44,287 nucleotides of DNA from contig NZ_NEUE01000124.1 of the NCBI RefSeq assembly GCF_002910905.1, positions 1 to 44,287 of the forward strand, given 5' to 3'. The position numbers and the translations under genes were made by a program. Source of the stretch: Streptomyces sp. SM11. Its GTDB lineage: Bacteria; Actinomycetota; Actinomycetes; Streptomycetales; Streptomycetaceae. This document shows, one piece after another, positions 16,901-39,865 of this stretch (positions are counted from its first letter, which is position 1; each line of letters opens with the position of its first letter). Under the pieces are notes generated by a model. The model was not told where the DNA came from. It saw only the letters and a list, made by a program, of their open reading frames with translations, and ran no database searches.

Positions 16901-17296
16901 TGACGCTTCCAGCAGCAGCCGCTGCTGCGGGTCCATGGCCAGGGCCTCGCGCGGGGAGATGCCGAAGAAGCCGGGGTCGAAGCCGGTGGCGTCGTGGAGG
17001 AAGCCTCCTTCCCTGACGTAGAACGTGCCGGGGGCGTCGGGGTCCGCGTCGAAGCCGCCCTCGACGTCCCAGCCCCGGTCGGTGGGGAACGGCGAGACCG
17101 CGTCGCGTTCCTTGAGCAGCAGCTCCCACAGGTCTTCCGGGGTACGCACACCCCCGGGGTAGCGGCAGCTCATCGCCACGATGGCGACGGGCTCGGCACA
17201 GTCGTCGCGGAGCCGTCGGTTCTCCTCCCGCAGGCGCTGGTTGTCCAGCAGCGAGGCGCGCAGGGCGGCGACCACCTGATCCGTGTCGGCGGGCAT
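10952..17296 (-). CDS. bafAV: Type I PKS, terminal module (KS-AT-DH-KR-ACP-TE), BafAV-type
   Basis: A 2114-residue single-module synthase that performs the last extension and releases the macrolactone. Order from the ATG: coiled docking helix 1-33; KS 35-455 (Cys207, His341, His382); AT about 572-860 (GHSQG Ser661, YASH 761-764); DH about 936-1225 (His969 in [10 protein letters not shown], Asp1148); KR about 1446-1630 (Ser1581, Tyr1594, Asn1598, B-type LDD); ACP Ser1768; TE about 1885-2100 (Ser1965 in GSSSG, Asp1992, His2085). Oddities: the KR nucleotide loop is SGGGALA, one residue short; PGHGSQ replaces PGQGSQ in the AT; NLSH replaces NIGH in the KS; codon 1786 is TTA. DH plus KR fit C2=C3 of bafilomycin, and the AT would have to take methoxymalonyl. 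ATG at 17296 follows AGAAGGAG; GTG at 17335 or 17344, overlapping the previous stop, is possible. Confidence 0.92.
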   Translation of the reverse strand: MPADTDQVVAALRASLLDNQRLREENRRLRDDCAEPVAIVAMSCRYPGGVRTPEDLWELLLKERDAVSPFPTDRGWDVEGGFDADPDAPGTFYVREGGFLHDATGFDPGFFGISPREALAMDPQQRLLLEASWDAVERAGIDPTTLRGSRTGVYTGVIYGEYASRLDRVPDEVEGFLGTGSIPSVASGRIAYTLGLEGPAVTLDTACSSSLVAVHLACQGLRSGDTTLALAGGVTVMSTPGLYVGFSRQRGLAPDGRSKSFSSAADGAGFGEGLGLLLLERLSDARRAGHPVLAVIRGSAVNQDGASNGLTAPNGPAQQRVIGQALTRAGLAPSEVDMVEAHGTGTVLGDPIEAQALLATYGQDRPADRPLRLGSLKSNLSHTQAAAGVGGVIKSVLAIRHGVMPRTLHIDRPSPGVDWTEGAVSLLTEAAPWPKTGRPRRAGVSSFGASGTNAHVILEQAPAVPTASPDRPVDPPEAPGPVPVAVPWILSARTPDALHAQAAALHERVVAEPGLSVVDVGHSLAVGRSRFAERAVVVGADRDEMLAGVAALSRGAGAAGLVSGRGRLPGRSVLVFPGHGSQWVGMSAELLRESEVFAKRMAECGRALGPYADWSLTEALGSERLLGRVDVVQPALWAVMVSLAEVWRSFGVVPDAVVGHSQGEIAAACVAGGLSLDDGARVVALRSRAVGELASRGGMASIPLPVDVVRERIAPWAGRLSVAAVNGPSSTVVSGDADPVTALVEELLEEGVWASRIEVDYASHSSHVAEIRERLLSDLDGVTPLRGAVPYYSSVTGGLLETEALDAEYWYRNLRQTVEFEQATRSLLAAGHRVLIEVGPQPALMYGIEDTAADAGAPETLVLDTLRRGAGGLRRFQTALAEAHVRGLSVDWERLFAGTGAQRVDLPTYAFQRRRYWLDALPSGRDPVAVGQSAVDHPLLGAEVELPDDAGTLFTGRISPATHPWLADHAVAGAVIVPGAALVELAAHVGRRLGCALVEELTLAAPLLLPGDAADDHAVHLRVRVGAEDPMGRRPVEFHSRSEPAPGTEAPPWTRHATGTVGPQELTADGNDTVAEPAGAWPPPDAVPLDVDELYGLLEARGVGYGPAFRGLRAAWRTPDAIHAEVALSDGLSGTGADGFAVHPALLDAALQTAGLRGDAAAEERADGVPLPFSWQRVLIEPSDAPVLRVRLRLDGPDTVAARITDPSGRTVATVGALTLRTASTAALRASSGSVFHVGWTPVTAGPGPRPVTRWGLLGRRDERLLPTGFPAELLSATPDAMLLVCPPSAVAGTGSSAGEPGDASARDADPEAVHTVVSGVLKRLQAHLADDSTVRTPLVVLTRGATGPLGARPADLGAAAVRGMLGAAQLEHPDRFVLLDIDGPDPDGLGEALADLLATGEPQAALRDGVLYAPRLVRPPAPTPTPTASASAEATRPDGPFGPSEGTVLLSGGGALAAVLARHLVAAHGVRHLLVLSRRGADAPGMPELAAELAEAGAELSAVGCDVTNDQALGVALAAIPESHPLCAVVHTAGVLDDGLLDGLTGERVTAVLRPKLDAAHHLDRLTRGADLSAFVVFSSAAGVLGSPGQASYSAGNAALDALVAERRRLGLPGLSLAWGPWERVSGMTAELGGADRRRIDRRGARGLSDEAAMALLDTVCAADAAPPEAGSPVVLAHLDLTARGDGPVHPMLRSLVRRGPAATTGAKRTPSAAAALRHRLDTAADAPERELILRELVLAQAAEVLGHTDSGALSATAPFLSVGFDSLTAVELRNRLAALTGLRLRPSAVFDSATPAALAARLATEARTEDTPRPATATGAAAPSPAPADTDDPVSVLFRRACALGRIDEGIALLKNASALRPAFHSGGDLAAAGTGPRLLRLNERADAPVLVCFGSVVALGGAHQYARFAARFRDHYAVAALDAPGFTPEEELPADMAALLDFHATTLLRELPGRTLVLAGSSSGGTLAHGVAAALEQRGAGPAAVVLLDTYLSDNQGITQFNDVLLGGMFAREDRAAPMDGTRLTAMGGYFRLLDDWTPPAVRAPLLLVRASTPLGRPSAEAGDWRSSWAGADTVLDVPGDHFSIMEEHVATTGDAVADWLGTTLRTPDDL
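11939..11941 (-). promoter_or_regulatory. TTA leucine codon in the terminal PKS gene
   Basis: Codon 1786, in the ACP domain just after the phosphopantetheine site (reading L-R-L-R-P-S), is TTA, the codon read only by bldA tRNA in Streptomyces. See the findings for its meaning. Confidence 0.85.
13013..13032 (+). repeat. G-rich simple repeat in an interdomain linker
   Basis: GGTGGGGG followed by two further TGGGGG units lies inside the terminal PKS gene and encodes the Pro-Thr repeat (PTPTPT) of the linker just before the KR. It looks like slippage in a flexible linker. It has three G5 runs, one short of a full G3 quadruplex motif. Confidence 0.6.
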
Positions 17297-17327
17297 GGGG
17301 TTCGGCTTCTCCTTCTGCGGCTGTCGG

Positions 17328-20300
17328 TCAGTCACGTTCGCCACCCAGGGCCATCCGGACGAGTTCGTCGACGGCCATGTCCTCGATGGCCTCGGCGGCG
17401 GGAGTGCCGGTGTCGCCCGCCGCTGCCTCCGGCCGGCCGGCGAGGGCCAGGAGCGTGTCGAGGAGACCGGCCCGGCGCAGGGCGGCGGGCGGGATCGTGG
17501 CGAGCAGGGAGCCGATCTCGTGGTCCGACGTCCCGGCCGCCTTCCCGGTGACGGCGGGTCCGCCCGGCCCGTCGGGTACCAGGCGTGTGCTGAGGTAGGC
17601 GGCGACGGTGGCGGGGGTGGGGTGGTCGAAGACCAGGGTCGCAGGCAGCCGGCGGCCGGTGGCGGCGCTGAGCCGGTTGCGGAGTTCGACCGAGGTGAGC
17701 GAGTCGAAGCCGAGGTCCTTGAACGGCTGGTCCGGGTCGATGGACCCGGCTCCGCCGCGGCCGAGGATGTCGGCGCCCCGGCTCCGTACCAGGTCGAGCA
17801 GGATGGCGAGGCGTTCCGCAGGGGGGAGGCCGGTCAGCCGGCGGCGCAGCAAGTCGGCCTCGGCGGCGTCCGCCCCGGAGGCCGGGCGGCGTACGGTGCC
17901 GGGGACCAGGGCCGAGAGCAGGGCCGGGACGGGCGCGGTCCGGGCCGCCGCCCGGAGCCGGCCGAGGTCGATCCTGACCGGCACGAGCAGCGGTTCGTCC
18001 AGGGTGAGGGCCGCGTCGAACAGCGCCATTCCCTCTTCGCTGCCGATGGCCGCTGTGCCTCCCCGGGACATACGCCGCAGGTCGGCGGCGGTCAGCGTCC
18101 CGGTCATGGCGCTACGGCGTTCCCACAGGCCCCAGGCGAGTGACTGGGCGGGCAGTTTCAGGGCCCGGCGGTGCTGGGCGAGCGCGTCGAGGAAGGCGTT
18201 GGCGGCCGCGTAGTTGCCCTGACCGGCGTTGCCGACCGTGGCGGACGCGGAGGAGAACAGGACAAAGGCCGACAGCGGCAGATCACGGGTGAGGGCGTGC
18301 AGATGGAGAGCCGCATCGACCTTGGGCCGCAGTACGTGGCGCATCCGCGCGGGGGTCAGCGACTCGACCGTACCGTCGTCCAGGACACCGGCCGCGTGGA
18401 CGACCGCGCTCAGCGGACGGTCGGCGGGGATGCCGGCGAGCAGGGCTGTGAGCGCGTCCCGGTCGGCGACGTCGCACGCCTCCACATCCACCCGGGCGCC
18501 GAGGCCGCGCAGTTCGGCGGCGAGGCCGGCCAGGCCCGGGGCGTCGGCGCCGCGCCTGCCGACGAGCAGCAGGTTCCGTACGCCGTGCGCGGTCACGAGG
18601 TGCTGGGCCACCAGACCGCCGAGCGCGCCACCTGCTCCGGTGACGAGGACCGTTCCACCCGGCGCGCCGATACCGGACGGGGTGCCGGGGGCAGGGGCCG
18701 GAGCAGGGCCCGCGAGCGCGTCCGGGGCCGGGTTCGTGTTCAGGTCCGGGTCAGGGCCTGGGTGCACATCCGTGCCCGGGTTCAGCTCTGTCGTGATGGT
18801 GGCCCTGGCGAGTCGAGGCGCGAGGAGTTGCCCGGCGCGGATCGCCAGTTGGGGATCGGCTCCGGCCAGGGCCCGGGGCAGCAGGCGGGTCACGGCGGCC
18901 GGGTCGTCGGTGTCGATCAGCAGGAAGCGGTCCGGATGCTCGGACTGGGCGGAGCGGACGAGGCCGCGGACGGCCGCGCCGGTGAGGTCGGTGACCTCCT
19001 CACCGGGCGCCGTGGAGACCGCACCCCGGGTGACGAGGACGAGCCGGGCGCCGTCGTCCCAGCGCGGGTCGGCCAGCCACTCCTGGACGAGCCGCAGGGC
19101 GTCGTCGAGTGCGGTGTGTACGGACGCGGCGTCGGGCGGGGACAGAGGATGCGGCGTGGGGTCGCACCAGGCCAGTACGGCGGCGGGCAACGGCGCTCCC
19201 CCGTCCAGCGCGGCACCGAGCGCGGCCAGGTCCGGATGGCTGTCCGTGTCCGGGAGGAGTGCCCGATCACCGAGGACGGCCCAGTATCCGAGGGGGCCGA
19301 CGGGCGCGGTGTCGGGCGCCGCCGACCACTGCACCCGGTAGAGGGATTCCGGCCCGCCGACCGGGCGGAGGGCGTCGAGATCTACCGGGCGGACGGCGAG
19401 CGCCTCGACCGAGGCGACCGGGAGGCCGTTCGGGTCGGTGGCGTCGATCGCCACCGACCCGTCCGGCCGGGAGCCGAGCCGTACCCTGAGCGCGGTGGCC
19501 TCGGAGGCGTACAGCCTGACTCCGCTCCAGGAGAACGGCAGCCCGGCGGACGGCCGGTCCGGGCCCGGCCCGCTCTCCGGCCGGCCACGCAGGAACAGTC
19601 CCTGCAGGGCGGCGTCCAGGAGGGCGGGGTGCACACCGAAGGCGGCGGCGGACCGGTGCTGGTCCTCGGGCAGGCGCACCTCGGTGAGGATCTCGTCTCC
19701 CCGGCGCCAGGCGCTGGTGAGCCCGCGGAAGGCCGGTCCGTAGCCGTAGCCGGAGGTGTGGAACCGCTCGTACAGGTCGTCGACGGGGATCGGGACGGCA
19801 CCGGGCGGGGGCCAGGATCCGGGGTCGTCCGGTGCGGGCGGTGGCTTGCGGGTCGTGGCGTCGGCGGTGAGTACGCCGGTCGCGTGCGCGGTCCAGTGCG
19901 AGGTCGTCGCGTCCTCAGGGCAGGAGAACAGGTCCAGGGAGCGGCTGCCGTGCGCGTCCGCCGCGCCGACCCGTACTTGCAGGCGCACGGCGGTGTCGGC
20001 AGGTATCAACAGCGGTGACTGGAGCGTCAGTTCCTCCACCGTGTGGCATCCGGCCTCGTCCGCCGCGCGTACGGCGAGTTCCGCGAAGGCCGCGCCGGGC
20101 AGCAGGATCGTACCGGCCACGGCGTGGTCGGCGAGCCAGGGGTGAGTCCGCAGCGACAACCGGCCGCTGAGCAGCAGTTCACCCGTGTCGGCCAGTTCGG
20201 TGGCCGCTCCGAGGAGGGGGTGGCCGGCGGGGTCGAGCCCGGCCGATCCCACATCGGCCGCCGTAGTGAGCACCGGCGCGGGCCAGTAGCGGCTGCACTG

Positions 20301-23300
20301 GAAGGCATACGTCGGCAACTCGACCCGCCGCGCCCCCGGGAACGCCCCCGACCAGTCGACCCCCAACCCCCGCTCCCAGGCGCGGCCCACCGCACGCAAC
20401 ACCTGCTCCTGGCCGCCTTCTCCACGCCGGAGCGTCCCGAGCACCGCGGCATCCACACCGGCCGTCTCGACCGACTCCCCCACCGCAACGCCCAGCACAG
20501 GGTGCGGGCCGACCTCGACGAAGAACCGGAAACCGTCGGTCAGCAGCGTCTCCGTCGCGTTCCCGAACTCGACGGTCCGCCGGAGGTTTTGGTACCAGTA
20601 CTCGGCGTCCAGGTTCTTCGTGTCCAGCCAGCCACCCGTCACCGTCGAGAGAAACGGCACCGCGCCCGAGCGCGGGCTGATGCCCTTCAGACCGGCGAGC
20701 AACTGCTCGCGGATCTCCTCCACATGCGAGGAGTGCGACGCGTAATCCACCTCGACACTACGGGCCCGGACACCCTCACCGGCCAGTTCTTCGAGGAGAC
20801 CGGCAATCGCGTCCGCGTCACCCGAAACCACCGTCGATAAGGGGCCGTTGACCGCAGCCACCGACAACCACCCCGCCCACGGGGCTATGCGCTCACGCAC
20901 CACATCCACCGACAACGGCACCGACGCCATACCGCCCCGCCCCGCCAACACCCCCACCGCACGGGAACGCAACGCCACCACACGGGCCCCATCCTCCAAA
21001 CTCAACCCACCCGCCACGCAGGCAGCCGCCACCTCACCCTGCGAATGCCCCACCACCGCATCCGGCACCACACCGAACGACCGCCACACCTCCGCCAGCG
21101 ACACCATCACCGCCCACAACACCGGCTGCACCACATCAACCCGCGCCAACAACCGCTCCGACCCCAACGCCTCCGTCAACGACCAATCCACGTAAGGCCC
21201 CAGAGCCCGCTCACACTCCGCCATCCGCCCCGCGAAGACCTCCGACTCCGCCAACAACTCCGCAGCCATCCCCACCCACTGCGACCCCTGACCCGGGAAG
21301 ACCAGCACCGAACGACCTTCGACCGTACGGCCGCCGTCCCACGCTCCCGATTCGTCGTCAGCCATCTGGGCGAGCAGGGCGGGAAGTTGGTCCCGGTCTC
21401 CGATCAGCGCCCTCCGGTACTCGAAGGCGGTGCGTGTGTTCAGGGCGGACCCGATGTCGCGCGGGTCGGGTACGGGGCTGCCGTCCAAGTGGCGGCGTAG
21501 ACGGTCGGCCTGGGAGCGCAGTGCCTGCGGGCCCTTCGCCGACAGGAGCCAGGGAACCGCCGGCAGGGGGGCGCGCTCGGCAGGCGGGCCGTCGTCGTCC
21601 AGGGGAGCGTGTTCGAGGATGGTGTGGACGTTGGTGCCGCTCAGGCCGAAGGAGGACACCCCGGCCCGTAAGGGACGGCCTTGGTGGAGCGGCCAGGGCT
21701 GCTGCTCGGTCGCGAGGGCCAGGGCTCCGCGTGTCCAGTCGACGTGGCCGGAGGGCCTGCCGACGTGCAGGGTGCGGGGCACCTGTCCGTGCCGCATGGA
21801 CAGCACCGTCTTGATTATCCCTGCCACCCCCGACGCCGCCTGGGCGTGGCCGAGGTTGGACTTGAGGGAGCCGACCAGCAGGGGCCGGTTGGCGGGCCGG
21901 TCCTGGCCGTACGTGGCCAGCAGCGCCTGCGCCTCGATGGGGTCGCCCAGGGTGGTGCCGGTACCGTGGGCCTCCACCACGTCCACCTCGGACGCCGTCA
22001 GACCCGCGTCCGCCAACGCCGCCCGGATCACCCGCTGTTGGGACGGGCCGTTGGGGGCGGAGAGGCCGTTGCTCGCGCCGTCCTGGTTGACGGCGGAGCC
22101 GCGTACCACCGCCAGGACCGGGTGTCCGTTGCGGCGGGCGTCCGACAGCCGTTCCAGCAGCAGGACGCCGACGCCCTCGCCCATGCCCATGCCATCCGCG
22201 TCGTCCGAGAACGCCTTGCAGCGGCCGTCCTCGGCCAGTCCTCGCTGACGGGAGAAGCTGATGAGGGCGCCGGGGGTGGCCATCACGGCGACGCCGCCGA
22301 CCAGCGCGAGCGAGCAGTCCCCGCCGCGCAGCGCCCGGCCCGCGAGGTGCAGGGCGACGAGGGAGGAGGAGCAGGCCGTGTCGATGGTCACCGCGGGGCC
22401 TTCGAGGCCCAGGGTGTAGGCGACCCGGCCGGATACGACGCTGGGTGCGCTGCCGGTGAGGAGGTGGCCGTCCCCTTCCTCCGACTGGGCGACGACGGCC
22501 GCGTAGTCGGCGTAGTTGACGCCGGTGAACACTCCGGTGCGACTGCCGCGCAGGGCGGCCGGGTCGATGGCCGCGCGCTCGATGGCCTCCCAGGTGGTCT
22601 CCAGGAGCAGCCGCTGCTGCGGGTCCATGGCCAGGGCCTCGCGCGGCGATATACCGAAGAACTCCGCGTCGAAGTCGGCCGCGTCGTGGAGGAAGCCGCC
22701 CCGCCGGGTCGTCGAGGTGCCGGGGTGGTCGGGATCGGGGTCGTAGAGGGCCTCGATGTCCCAGCCCCGGTCGGTGGGGAGGTCGGAGACGGCGTCGCCG
22801 CCGTCGACGAGCAGGCGCCAGAGCTCTTCGGGGGTGCCGATGCCCCCGGGGAAGCGGCAGGCCATGGAGACGATCGCGATCGGTTCGTCGTCGGGCGCGG
22901 GCGGATGCGCGGCGGCGTCCGTGACCGAGCGGGCCGGGTCGGAGAGGCGCGGGTCGGAGGGGGCCGGGTCGGTGGCCTGGCGGCCGAGCAATTCGGTGCG
23001 GATCTCCTGGGCGAGCGCGGTGGACGACGGGTGGTCGAAGATCAGGGTGGACGGCAGCCGCAGTCCGGTGGCCGCGTTGAGCCGGTTGCGGAGTTCGACG
23101 GCGGTGAGGGAGGCGAAGCCCAGGTCCTGGAAGGCTCTGCCGGGCCGGATCGCGTCCACCGTGGCATGGCCGAGGACGGCTGCGGCATGGGTGCGGACCA
23201 GGTCGAGCAGCAGCCGGTGCTGTTCGGATTCGGCGAGGGTGGCGAGCCGTTGGCGCAGCAGCGCGGCGGCGGGTGCCTCCGCGTCTGCGGCCACGGCCTC

Positions 23301-26300
23301 CAGGGCGCGGCGAGCCTCGGGGATGCCGGTGAGCAGCGGGCTGGGGCGGGTGGAGGTGAAGACGGCGGCGAACCGCTCCCAGTCCACGTCCGCGACGGTG
23401 AGGACGGTCTCGTCGTCGTCGAGCGCCTGGCGCAGGGCGTGGAAGGCGAGGTCGGGGGCGATCCGGGGCAGGCCGTGCTGCTCCAGGTTGAACAGGTCGG
23501 CGTCCGCTCCGGCGACGCGGTCCTGCCAGGGGTTCTCGGCCTGCCAGATGCCCCAGTCGACGGTGGTGGCGGTGAGGCCGCGGGCCCGGCGGTGCTGGGC
23601 CAGGGCGTCGAGGTAGGCGTTGGCGGCGGCGTAGGCGCCGTGGTTGCCGCTGCCCCAGACTCCGGCGATCGAGGAGAACAGGACGAAGGCGTCGAGTTCG
23701 CGGTCGAGCAGGGCGTCGAGGTGTTCGGCTCCGGCGGCCTTGGCTGCGACGATCTGTTCGAACGCGGACATCGGTGTGCCGTCCAGCGGGGCGAGCGCCA
23801 CGAAGGCGGCCGCGTGGACGACCGCGGTGACCGGGTCGCCCGCCGTCTCCAGCCCGGTGAGCAGCTCCGCCACCGCCTGACGGTCCGACAGATCGCAGAC
23901 GGGCAGGGTCAGTCGCACGCCGAGGGCGGCCAGTTCGGCGGCGAGTTCGGCCGCGCCGGGTGCCTGGGGGCCGCGGCGGCCGGGTAGGACGAGGTGGGTG
24001 GCGCCGCTGCGGGCCAGCCAGCGGGCGAGGTGCGGGCCGATGGCTCCGGTGCCGCCGGTCAGCAGTACGGTGCCACGGGGCGTCCAGCGGCTGGTGGGGG
24101 TGCCGCTCCGGGGGGCGCGCCGGAGGCGGCGGGCGAGGACCCCGGTGGGGCGCAGAGCGAGCTGGTCCTCGCGGCCGGGGCCGCCGCTCGTGCCGGCGCT
24201 GCCCGTGCCGGGGACGGAGGCCGTAAGTACGGCGGCGAACCGGGTCCTGGCGCGGGCGTCCAGCTCCGGTGGCAGGTCGATGAGTCCGCCCCAGCGGGCG
24301 GACAGTTCCAGTGCGGCCACCAGTCCGGTGCCCCAGACCAGTGCCTGGCGGGGGCGGGTGACCGGGTCGTCCGGGCCTGTGGACACAGCCCCGGTCGTGG
24401 CGCACCAGAGAGGCGCAGTGAGGCCCAAGTCGCCCAGGGCCTGCACCAGGGCGACGGTGAGTGCCGTCCCGGTGGGCAGGGCCGGGTGGTCGGGGTGGGG
24501 GCGGTCGGCGGCGGCCAGCAGCGACAGCACGCCCGTCGGGACGAGGCCGCCGAGGGCGGTGGCGAGCGTGTCCGCGAGGTCCGTGCGGTGGACGGCGTCG
24601 GCCGTGAGTTCCGCCGTGACGACGGTGGCGCCCGCTTCGGTGAGGGCGAGCAGCGGGCCGCGTACCCGTGCGTCGTCGTGTCCGGCGGGCAGGACGACGA
24701 GCCAGGTCCCGGCGGGAGTGGCGGCCGGCGGGTCGGGCAGGGGCTGCCAGCCGATGCGGTAGCGCCAGGAGTCGATGACGCTCTCGTCGCGCCGTTGTGC
24801 GTGCCAGCCGCGCAGGGCGGGCAGTACGGGGGCGAGGGCGTCCTCGTCGACGGCGAGGCGGGCGGCGATCTCGGCCGGGGCCTCGTGGTCGACCATGTGC
24901 CAGAAGGCCGTGTCGTGCGGGTCGGCGGCCGGTCCGGTGCCGGGCGCCGTCTCCGGCTCCAGCCAGTAGCGCCGCAGTTGGAAGGGGTATCCGGGCAGGG
25001 CGGTCGGGCGTACGCCGGTACCGGCGTACGCCGCGGACCAGTCGACGGACGCGCCCGCCACCCACAGCTCGGCGGCCGAGGTCAGGGCCCGGCGCAGTCC
25101 GCCGTCGTCGCGGCGCAGGGTGCCGACGACCACGGGCGGCTCCGCGGCGCCGGTGGCCTCGGCGGTGTCCTGGAGGGCCATGGTCAGCACCGGGTGCGGC
25201 GACACCTCGACGAAGACCTCGTGGCCCTGCTCGACCAGGGAGCGTACGGCCGCGTCGAAGCGGACGGTCCCGCGGAGGTTGCGGTACCAGTAGTCGGCGT
25301 CCATGACCGTGGTGTCGAGCCGGTCGCCGGTGACGGTGGAGAACAGTGGTGTACGGGCCGGGAGCGGGCGTACTCCGGCCAGCGCGTTCAGCACCTCGGA
25401 CCTGATCCGTTCGACCTGGGCCGAGTGCGAGGCGTAGTCCACGGGTATGGACCGGGCCCGTACGCCCTGCGCGGCGCAGTGGGCGAGCAGTTCGGCGAGG
25501 GCCCCCGGCTCCCCCGAGACCACCACGGCGGCGGGCCCGTTGACGGCGGCCACCGACAGCTTCTCGGCCCAGGGGGCGATTGCGGCCCGGACCTCCTCCT
25601 CGGGCAGGGACACCGCGACCATGCCGCCGAGCCCGGCCAGCGCCCGGATGGCCCGGCTGCGCAGGGCGACGACCTTCGCCCCGTCCTCCAGGCTCAGCGC
25701 TCCCGCCACCACGGCGGCGGCGATCTCTCCCTGGCTGTGCCCGACCACGGCGTCGGGCCGGACGCCCCAGGACTCCCAGTGCGCGGCCAGGGACACCATC
25801 ACCGCCCACAGCACCGGCTGCACCACGTCCACACGTTCCAGGTCGGGCACCCCGGGCACACCCTCCAGGACGGCGGGGAGCCGCCAGTCGACATGGGCGG
25901 AGAGGGCGGCGTCGCAAGCGGCGAGACGGTCCCGAAAGGCGGGGCTGGTGGCGAGCAGGTCCCGGGCCATACCGGTCCACTGGGAGCCCTGGCCGGGGAA
26001 CACCAGCGCCGTCCGGCCCTCGACGACCCGGCCGGTGCCCATGACGACGTCGGCGGGGGCGGTGACGGCGTCCGCAGGCGGGGCGGGGGCGTCGGGTCGG
26101 TCCGTGCCCGGGGCAGTGGGGAGGTCCGGGGCAGGTGCGGACAGGGCGGCGAGCCCGTTCAGCAGGGCGTGGTGCCCGCCGCCGATCAGCACGGCCCGGT
26201 GTTCGAAGGCGGACCGGGTGGTCGCCAGCGAGAACCCGATATCGGCCGGCTGTGCGGGCGCGCCCGTGGTGAGCCGGGCGCGCAACCGCGCCGCCTGGTC

Positions 26301-27821
26301 CCCGAGCGCGGAGGCGGTGCGGCCGGACAGCACCCAGGGCAACGCGGCCCCGGGCACGTCCGCCTGCTCGGCCAACGGTCCGTCGGTCTGCGCTTCCGGC
26401 CCGTCGGTCACCTCTTCCGCTCCGTCGGCCGGTTCCGGCGCCTGTTCGGCCGGTTCCGGTTCCGGTACCTGTTCGAGGACGACGTGCGCGTTGGTGCCGC
26501 TCATGCCGAACGAGGACACCCCGGCCCGGCGCGGCCGGTCGACGGCGGGCCAGTCGCGGGCCTCGGTGAGGAGTTCGACAGCGCCCGAGGACCAGTCGGC
26601 GTGCGGAGTGGGCGCGTCCACGTGCAGGGTGCGCGGCAGGACACCGTGCCGCAGGGCGAGGACCGTCTTGATGACCCCGGCGACCCCGGCGGCGGCCTGG
26701 GTGTGCCCGATGTTGGACTTCAGCGAACCCAGCCACAACGGCCGGTCGGCGGGCCGGTCCTGACCGTACGTGGCCAACAGCGCATCGGCCTCGATCGGGT
26801 CGCCCAGCGTGGTACCGGTGCCGTGTGCCTCCACCGCGTCCACGTCGGACGCGGTCACGCCCGCGTCCGCCAGCGCCGCCCGGATCACCCGCTGCTGCGA
26901 CGGACCGTTGGGGGCGGTCAGACCATTGCTCGCGCCGTCCTGGTTGATGGCCGAGCCGCGCAGCACGGCCAGCACCGTACGGCCGTTGCGGCGCGCGTCC
27001 GACAGCCGCTCCAGCAACAGCATCCCCACGCCCTCGCCCCAGCCGGTGCCGTCCGCCGCCGCCGCGAACGGCTTGCAGCGGCCGTCGGGGGACATCGCGC
27101 CCTGCCTGCTGAACTCGACGAACACCGCCGGGAGCGCCATCACGCTGACACCACCGGCGAGCGCGAGCGAGCACTCACCGGCCCGCAGGGCCCGCGCCGC
27201 GAGGTGCAGCGCCACCAGCGAGGCCGAACAGGCGGTGTCCACGGTGACGGCGGGGCCCTCAAGGCCGAGCGCGTAGGACACCCGCCCGGACATCACGCTC
27301 ATCGAGTTCCCCGTCATCAGGAACCCCTGGACGGCCTCGGCAGCACCGGGGCCGAGCGTCGCGTACCCCTGGTCGATGGCCGCGGCGTACACCCCGGTAC
27401 GGCTGCCCCGCAGGGTGAGCGGGTCGATGCCGGCCTGCTCGACGGCCTCCCAGGACGCCATCAGCAGCAGCCGCTGCTGCGGGTCCATGGCGACCGCCTC
27501 ACGGGGCGAGATGCCGAAGAACTCCGGGTCGAAGTCGGCCGCACCGTCCAGGAACGCCCCCTGCCCGGGGACCGTGCCGCCGGACGGCCAGACGGTCTCC
27601 CAGCCCCGGTCGCCGGGGACGGCCGCGACCGTGTCGCGGCCTTCGGCGAGCAGGTCCCACAGGTCTTCCGGGGTGCGGACACCGCCGGGGAAGCGGCAGG
27701 CCATGGACACGATCGCGATGGGCTCGCTCGTACGGGCCTCGGCTTCCCGGAGCCGCTGCCGGGTGTTCCGCAGGTCGATGGTCACCCGGTTGAGGTAGTC
27801 GCGCATCCTCTGGTCGCTCAC
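17328..27821 (-). CDS. bafAIV: Type I PKS with two modules (KS-AT-KR-ACP; KS-AT-DH-KR-ACP), BafAIV-type
   Basis: A 3497-residue bimodular synthase. After an N-terminal docking coil ([19 protein letters not shown]), the first module has KS 31-445 (Cys198, variant CSASL), AT about 606-890 (GHSQG, YASH), no DH, KR about 1250-1430 (TGGTGAIG, Tyr1397; no LDD motif, so A-type) and ACP Ser1571 within GFASL instead of GFDSL. The second has KS from about 1646 (Cys near 1816), AT near 2172-2450 (YASH), DH near 2520-2800 ([10 protein letters not shown]), KR from about 3050 (LDD, B-type) and ACP near 3372. Both ATs carry the methylmalonyl motif. Reduction levels fit bafilomycin modules 9 (C7 hydroxyl) and 10 (C4=C5). 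Codon 2328 is TTA. GTG at 27821 starts the conserved docking sequence but has a weak ribosome-binding site. Confidence 0.92.
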   Translation of the reverse strand: MSDQRMRDYLNRVTIDLRNTRQRLREAEARTSEPIAIVSMACRFPGGVRTPEDLWDLLAEGRDTVAAVPGDRGWETVWPSGGTVPGQGAFLDGAADFDPEFFGISPREAVAMDPQQRLLLMASWEAVEQAGIDPLTLRGSRTGVYAAAIDQGYATLGPGAAEAVQGFLMTGNSMSVMSGRVSYALGLEGPAVTVDTACSASLVALHLAARALRAGECSLALAGGVSVMALPAVFVEFSRQGAMSPDGRCKPFAAAADGTGWGEGVGMLLLERLSDARRNGRTVLAVLRGSAINQDGASNGLTAPNGPSQQRVIRAALADAGVTASDVDAVEAHGTGTTLGDPIEADALLATYGQDRPADRPLWLGSLKSNIGHTQAAAGVAGVIKTVLALRHGVLPRTLHVDAPTPHADWSSGAVELLTEARDWPAVDRPRRAGVSSFGMSGTNAHVVLEQVPEPEPAEQAPEPADGAEEVTDGPEAQTDGPLAEQADVPGAALPWVLSGRTASALGDQAARLRARLTTGAPAQPADIGFSLATTRSAFEHRAVLIGGGHHALLNGLAALSAPAPDLPTAPGTDRPDAPAPPADAVTAPADVVMGTGRVVEGRTALVFPGQGSQWTGMARDLLATSPAFRDRLAACDAALSAHVDWRLPAVLEGVPGVPDLERVDVVQPVLWAVMVSLAAHWESWGVRPDAVVGHSQGEIAAAVVAGALSLEDGAKVVALRSRAIRALAGLGGMVAVSLPEEEVRAAIAPWAEKLSVAAVNGPAAVVVSGEPGALAELLAHCAAQGVRARSIPVDYASHSAQVERIRSEVLNALAGVRPLPARTPLFSTVTGDRLDTTVMDADYWYRNLRGTVRFDAAVRSLVEQGHEVFVEVSPHPVLTMALQDTAEATGAAEPPVVVGTLRRDDGGLRRALTSAAELWVAGASVDWSAAYAGTGVRPTALPGYPFQLRRYWLEPETAPGTGPAADPHDTAFWHMVDHEAPAEIAARLAVDEDALAPVLPALRGWHAQRRDESVIDSWRYRIGWQPLPDPPAATPAGTWLVVLPAGHDDARVRGPLLALTEAGATVVTAELTADAVHRTDLADTLATALGGLVPTGVLSLLAAADRPHPDHPALPTGTALTVALVQALGDLGLTAPLWCATTGAVSTGPDDPVTRPRQALVWGTGLVAALELSARWGGLIDLPPELDARARTRFAAVLTASVPGTGSAGTSGGPGREDQLALRPTGVLARRLRRAPRSGTPTSRWTPRGTVLLTGGTGAIGPHLARWLARSGATHLVLPGRRGPQAPGAAELAAELAALGVRLTLPVCDLSDRQAVAELLTGLETAGDPVTAVVHAAAFVALAPLDGTPMSAFEQIVAAKAAGAEHLDALLDRELDAFVLFSSIAGVWGSGNHGAYAAANAYLDALAQHRRARGLTATTVDWGIWQAENPWQDRVAGADADLFNLEQHGLPRIAPDLAFHALRQALDDDETVLTVADVDWERFAAVFTSTRPSPLLTGIPEARRALEAVAADAEAPAAALLRQRLATLAESEQHRLLLDLVRTHAAAVLGHATVDAIRPGRAFQDLGFASLTAVELRNRLNAATGLRLPSTLIFDHPSSTALAQEIRTELLGRQATDPAPSDPRLSDPARSVTDAAAHPPAPDDEPIAIVSMACRFPGGIGTPEELWRLLVDGGDAVSDLPTDRGWDIEALYDPDPDHPGTSTTRRGGFLHDAADFDAEFFGISPREALAMDPQQRLLLETTWEAIERAAIDPAALRGSRTGVFTGVNYADYAAVVAQSEEGDGHLLTGSAPSVVSGRVAYTLGLEGPAVTIDTACSSSLVALHLAGRALRGGDCSLALVGGVAVMATPGALISFSRQRGLAEDGRCKAFSDDADGMGMGEGVGVLLLERLSDARRNGHPVLAVVRGSAVNQDGASNGLSAPNGPSQQRVIRAALADAGLTASEVDVVEAHGTGTTLGDPIEAQALLATYGQDRPANRPLLVGSLKSNLGHAQAASGVAGIIKTVLSMRHGQVPRTLHVGRPSGHVDWTRGALALATEQQPWPLHQGRPLRAGVSSFGLSGTNVHTILEHAPLDDDGPPAERAPLPAVPWLLSAKGPQALRSQADRLRRHLDGSPVPDPRDIGSALNTRTAFEYRRALIGDRDQLPALLAQMADDESGAWDGGRTVEGRSVLVFPGQGSQWVGMAAELLAESEVFAGRMAECERALGPYVDWSLTEALGSERLLARVDVVQPVLWAVMVSLAEVWRSFGVVPDAVVGHSQGEVAAACVAGGLSLEDGARVVALRSRAVGVLAGRGGMASVPLSVDVVRERIAPWAGWLSVAAVNGPLSTVVSGDADAIAGLLEELAGEGVRARSVEVDYASHSSHVEEIREQLLAGLKGISPRSGAVPFLSTVTGGWLDTKNLDAEYWYQNLRRTVEFGNATETLLTDGFRFFVEVGPHPVLGVAVGESVETAGVDAAVLGTLRRGEGGQEQVLRAVGRAWERGLGVDWSGAFPGARRVELPTYAFQCSRYWPAPVLTTAADVGSAGLDPAGHPLLGAATELADTGELLLSGRLSLRTHPWLADHAVAGTILLPGAAFAELAVRAADEAGCHTVEELTLQSPLLIPADTAVRLQVRVGAADAHGSRSLDLFSCPEDATTSHWTAHATGVLTADATTRKPPPAPDDPGSWPPPGAVPIPVDDLYERFHTSGYGYGPAFRGLTSAWRRGDEILTEVRLPEDQHRSAAAFGVHPALLDAALQGLFLRGRPESGPGPDRPSAGLPFSWSGVRLYASEATALRVRLGSRPDGSVAIDATDPNGLPVASVEALAVRPVDLDALRPVGGPESLYRVQWSAAPDTAPVGPLGYWAVLGDRALLPDTDSHPDLAALGAALDGGAPLPAAVLAWCDPTPHPLSPPDAASVHTALDDALRLVQEWLADPRWDDGARLVLVTRGAVSTAPGEEVTDLTGAAVRGLVRSAQSEHPDRFLLIDTDDPAAVTRLLPRALAGADPQLAIRAGQLLAPRLARATITTELNPGTDVHPGPDPDLNTNPAPDALAGPAPAPAPGTPSGIGAPGGTVLVTGAGGALGGLVAQHLVTAHGVRNLLLVGRRGADAPGLAGLAAELRGLGARVDVEACDVADRDALTALLAGIPADRPLSAVVHAAGVLDDGTVESLTPARMRHVLRPKVDAALHLHALTRDLPLSAFVLFSSASATVGNAGQGNYAAANAFLDALAQHRRALKLPAQSLAWGLWERRSAMTGTLTAADLRRMSRGGTAAIGSEEGMALFDAALTLDEPLLVPVRIDLGRLRAAARTAPVPALLSALVPGTVRRPASGADAAEADLLRRRLTGLPPAERLAILLDLVRSRGADILGRGGAGSIDPDQPFKDLGFDSLTSVELRNRLSAATGRRLPATLVFDHPTPATVAAYLSTRLVPDGPGGPAVTGKAAGTSDHEIGSLLATIPPAALRRAGLLDTLLALAGRPEAAAGDTGTPAAEAIEDMAVDELVRMALGGERD
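20838..20840 (-). promoter_or_regulatory. TTA leucine codon in the bimodular PKS gene
   Basis: Codon 2328 in the second AT domain (N-G-P-L-S-T) is TTA. The homologous codon in the near-identical AT at about 32260 is TTG, so the TTA arose by one base change. Confidence 0.85.
21094..21293. repeat. 200-bp near-identical block, copy in the module 10 AT
   Basis: This block matches 32516-32715 at 199 of 200 bases in direct orientation; 21126-21293 is identical throughout. It encodes the first third of the AT (from the PGQGSQ region to near W-R-S-F-G). The two ATs stay similar on both sides of the block with more mismatches. Confidence 0.95.
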
Positions 27822-27948
27822 TGGACACCGCTGCTTTCGTCTCGGGCTGCTCGGGTCTCGTTTCCCGGTGCGCGGGGTGCGCGAACGGCGCGTACGCACA
27901 CGGCGTGGAGTACGCGGACGGGGTGAGGCGCGCGGACCGGTGCCCCCG
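27822..27948. other. 127-bp gap between PKS genes
   Basis: No gene is seen. The frame of the downstream PKS stays open back to a GTG at 27899, but that start has no ribosome-binding site and the added residues do not look like a docking domain. No strong hairpin is evident, so transcription probably continues through. Confidence 0.5.
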
Positions 27949-39828
<11,880 letters not shown>

Positions 39829-39865
39829 CGGGAGCCGCCGTCCTGGTTCGCGTGTCGGTTCGGTG

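Noticed and set aside
23994..27926. A 1310-codon open frame on the plus strand across the bimodular PKS gene
   Set aside because: It is antisense to well-supported KS, AT and KR domains, has repetitive Gly/Arg/Ala composition without domains, and results from high GC at third positions. The same holds for the long plus-strand frames at 12050-15391, 28000-32300 and 35650-39894.
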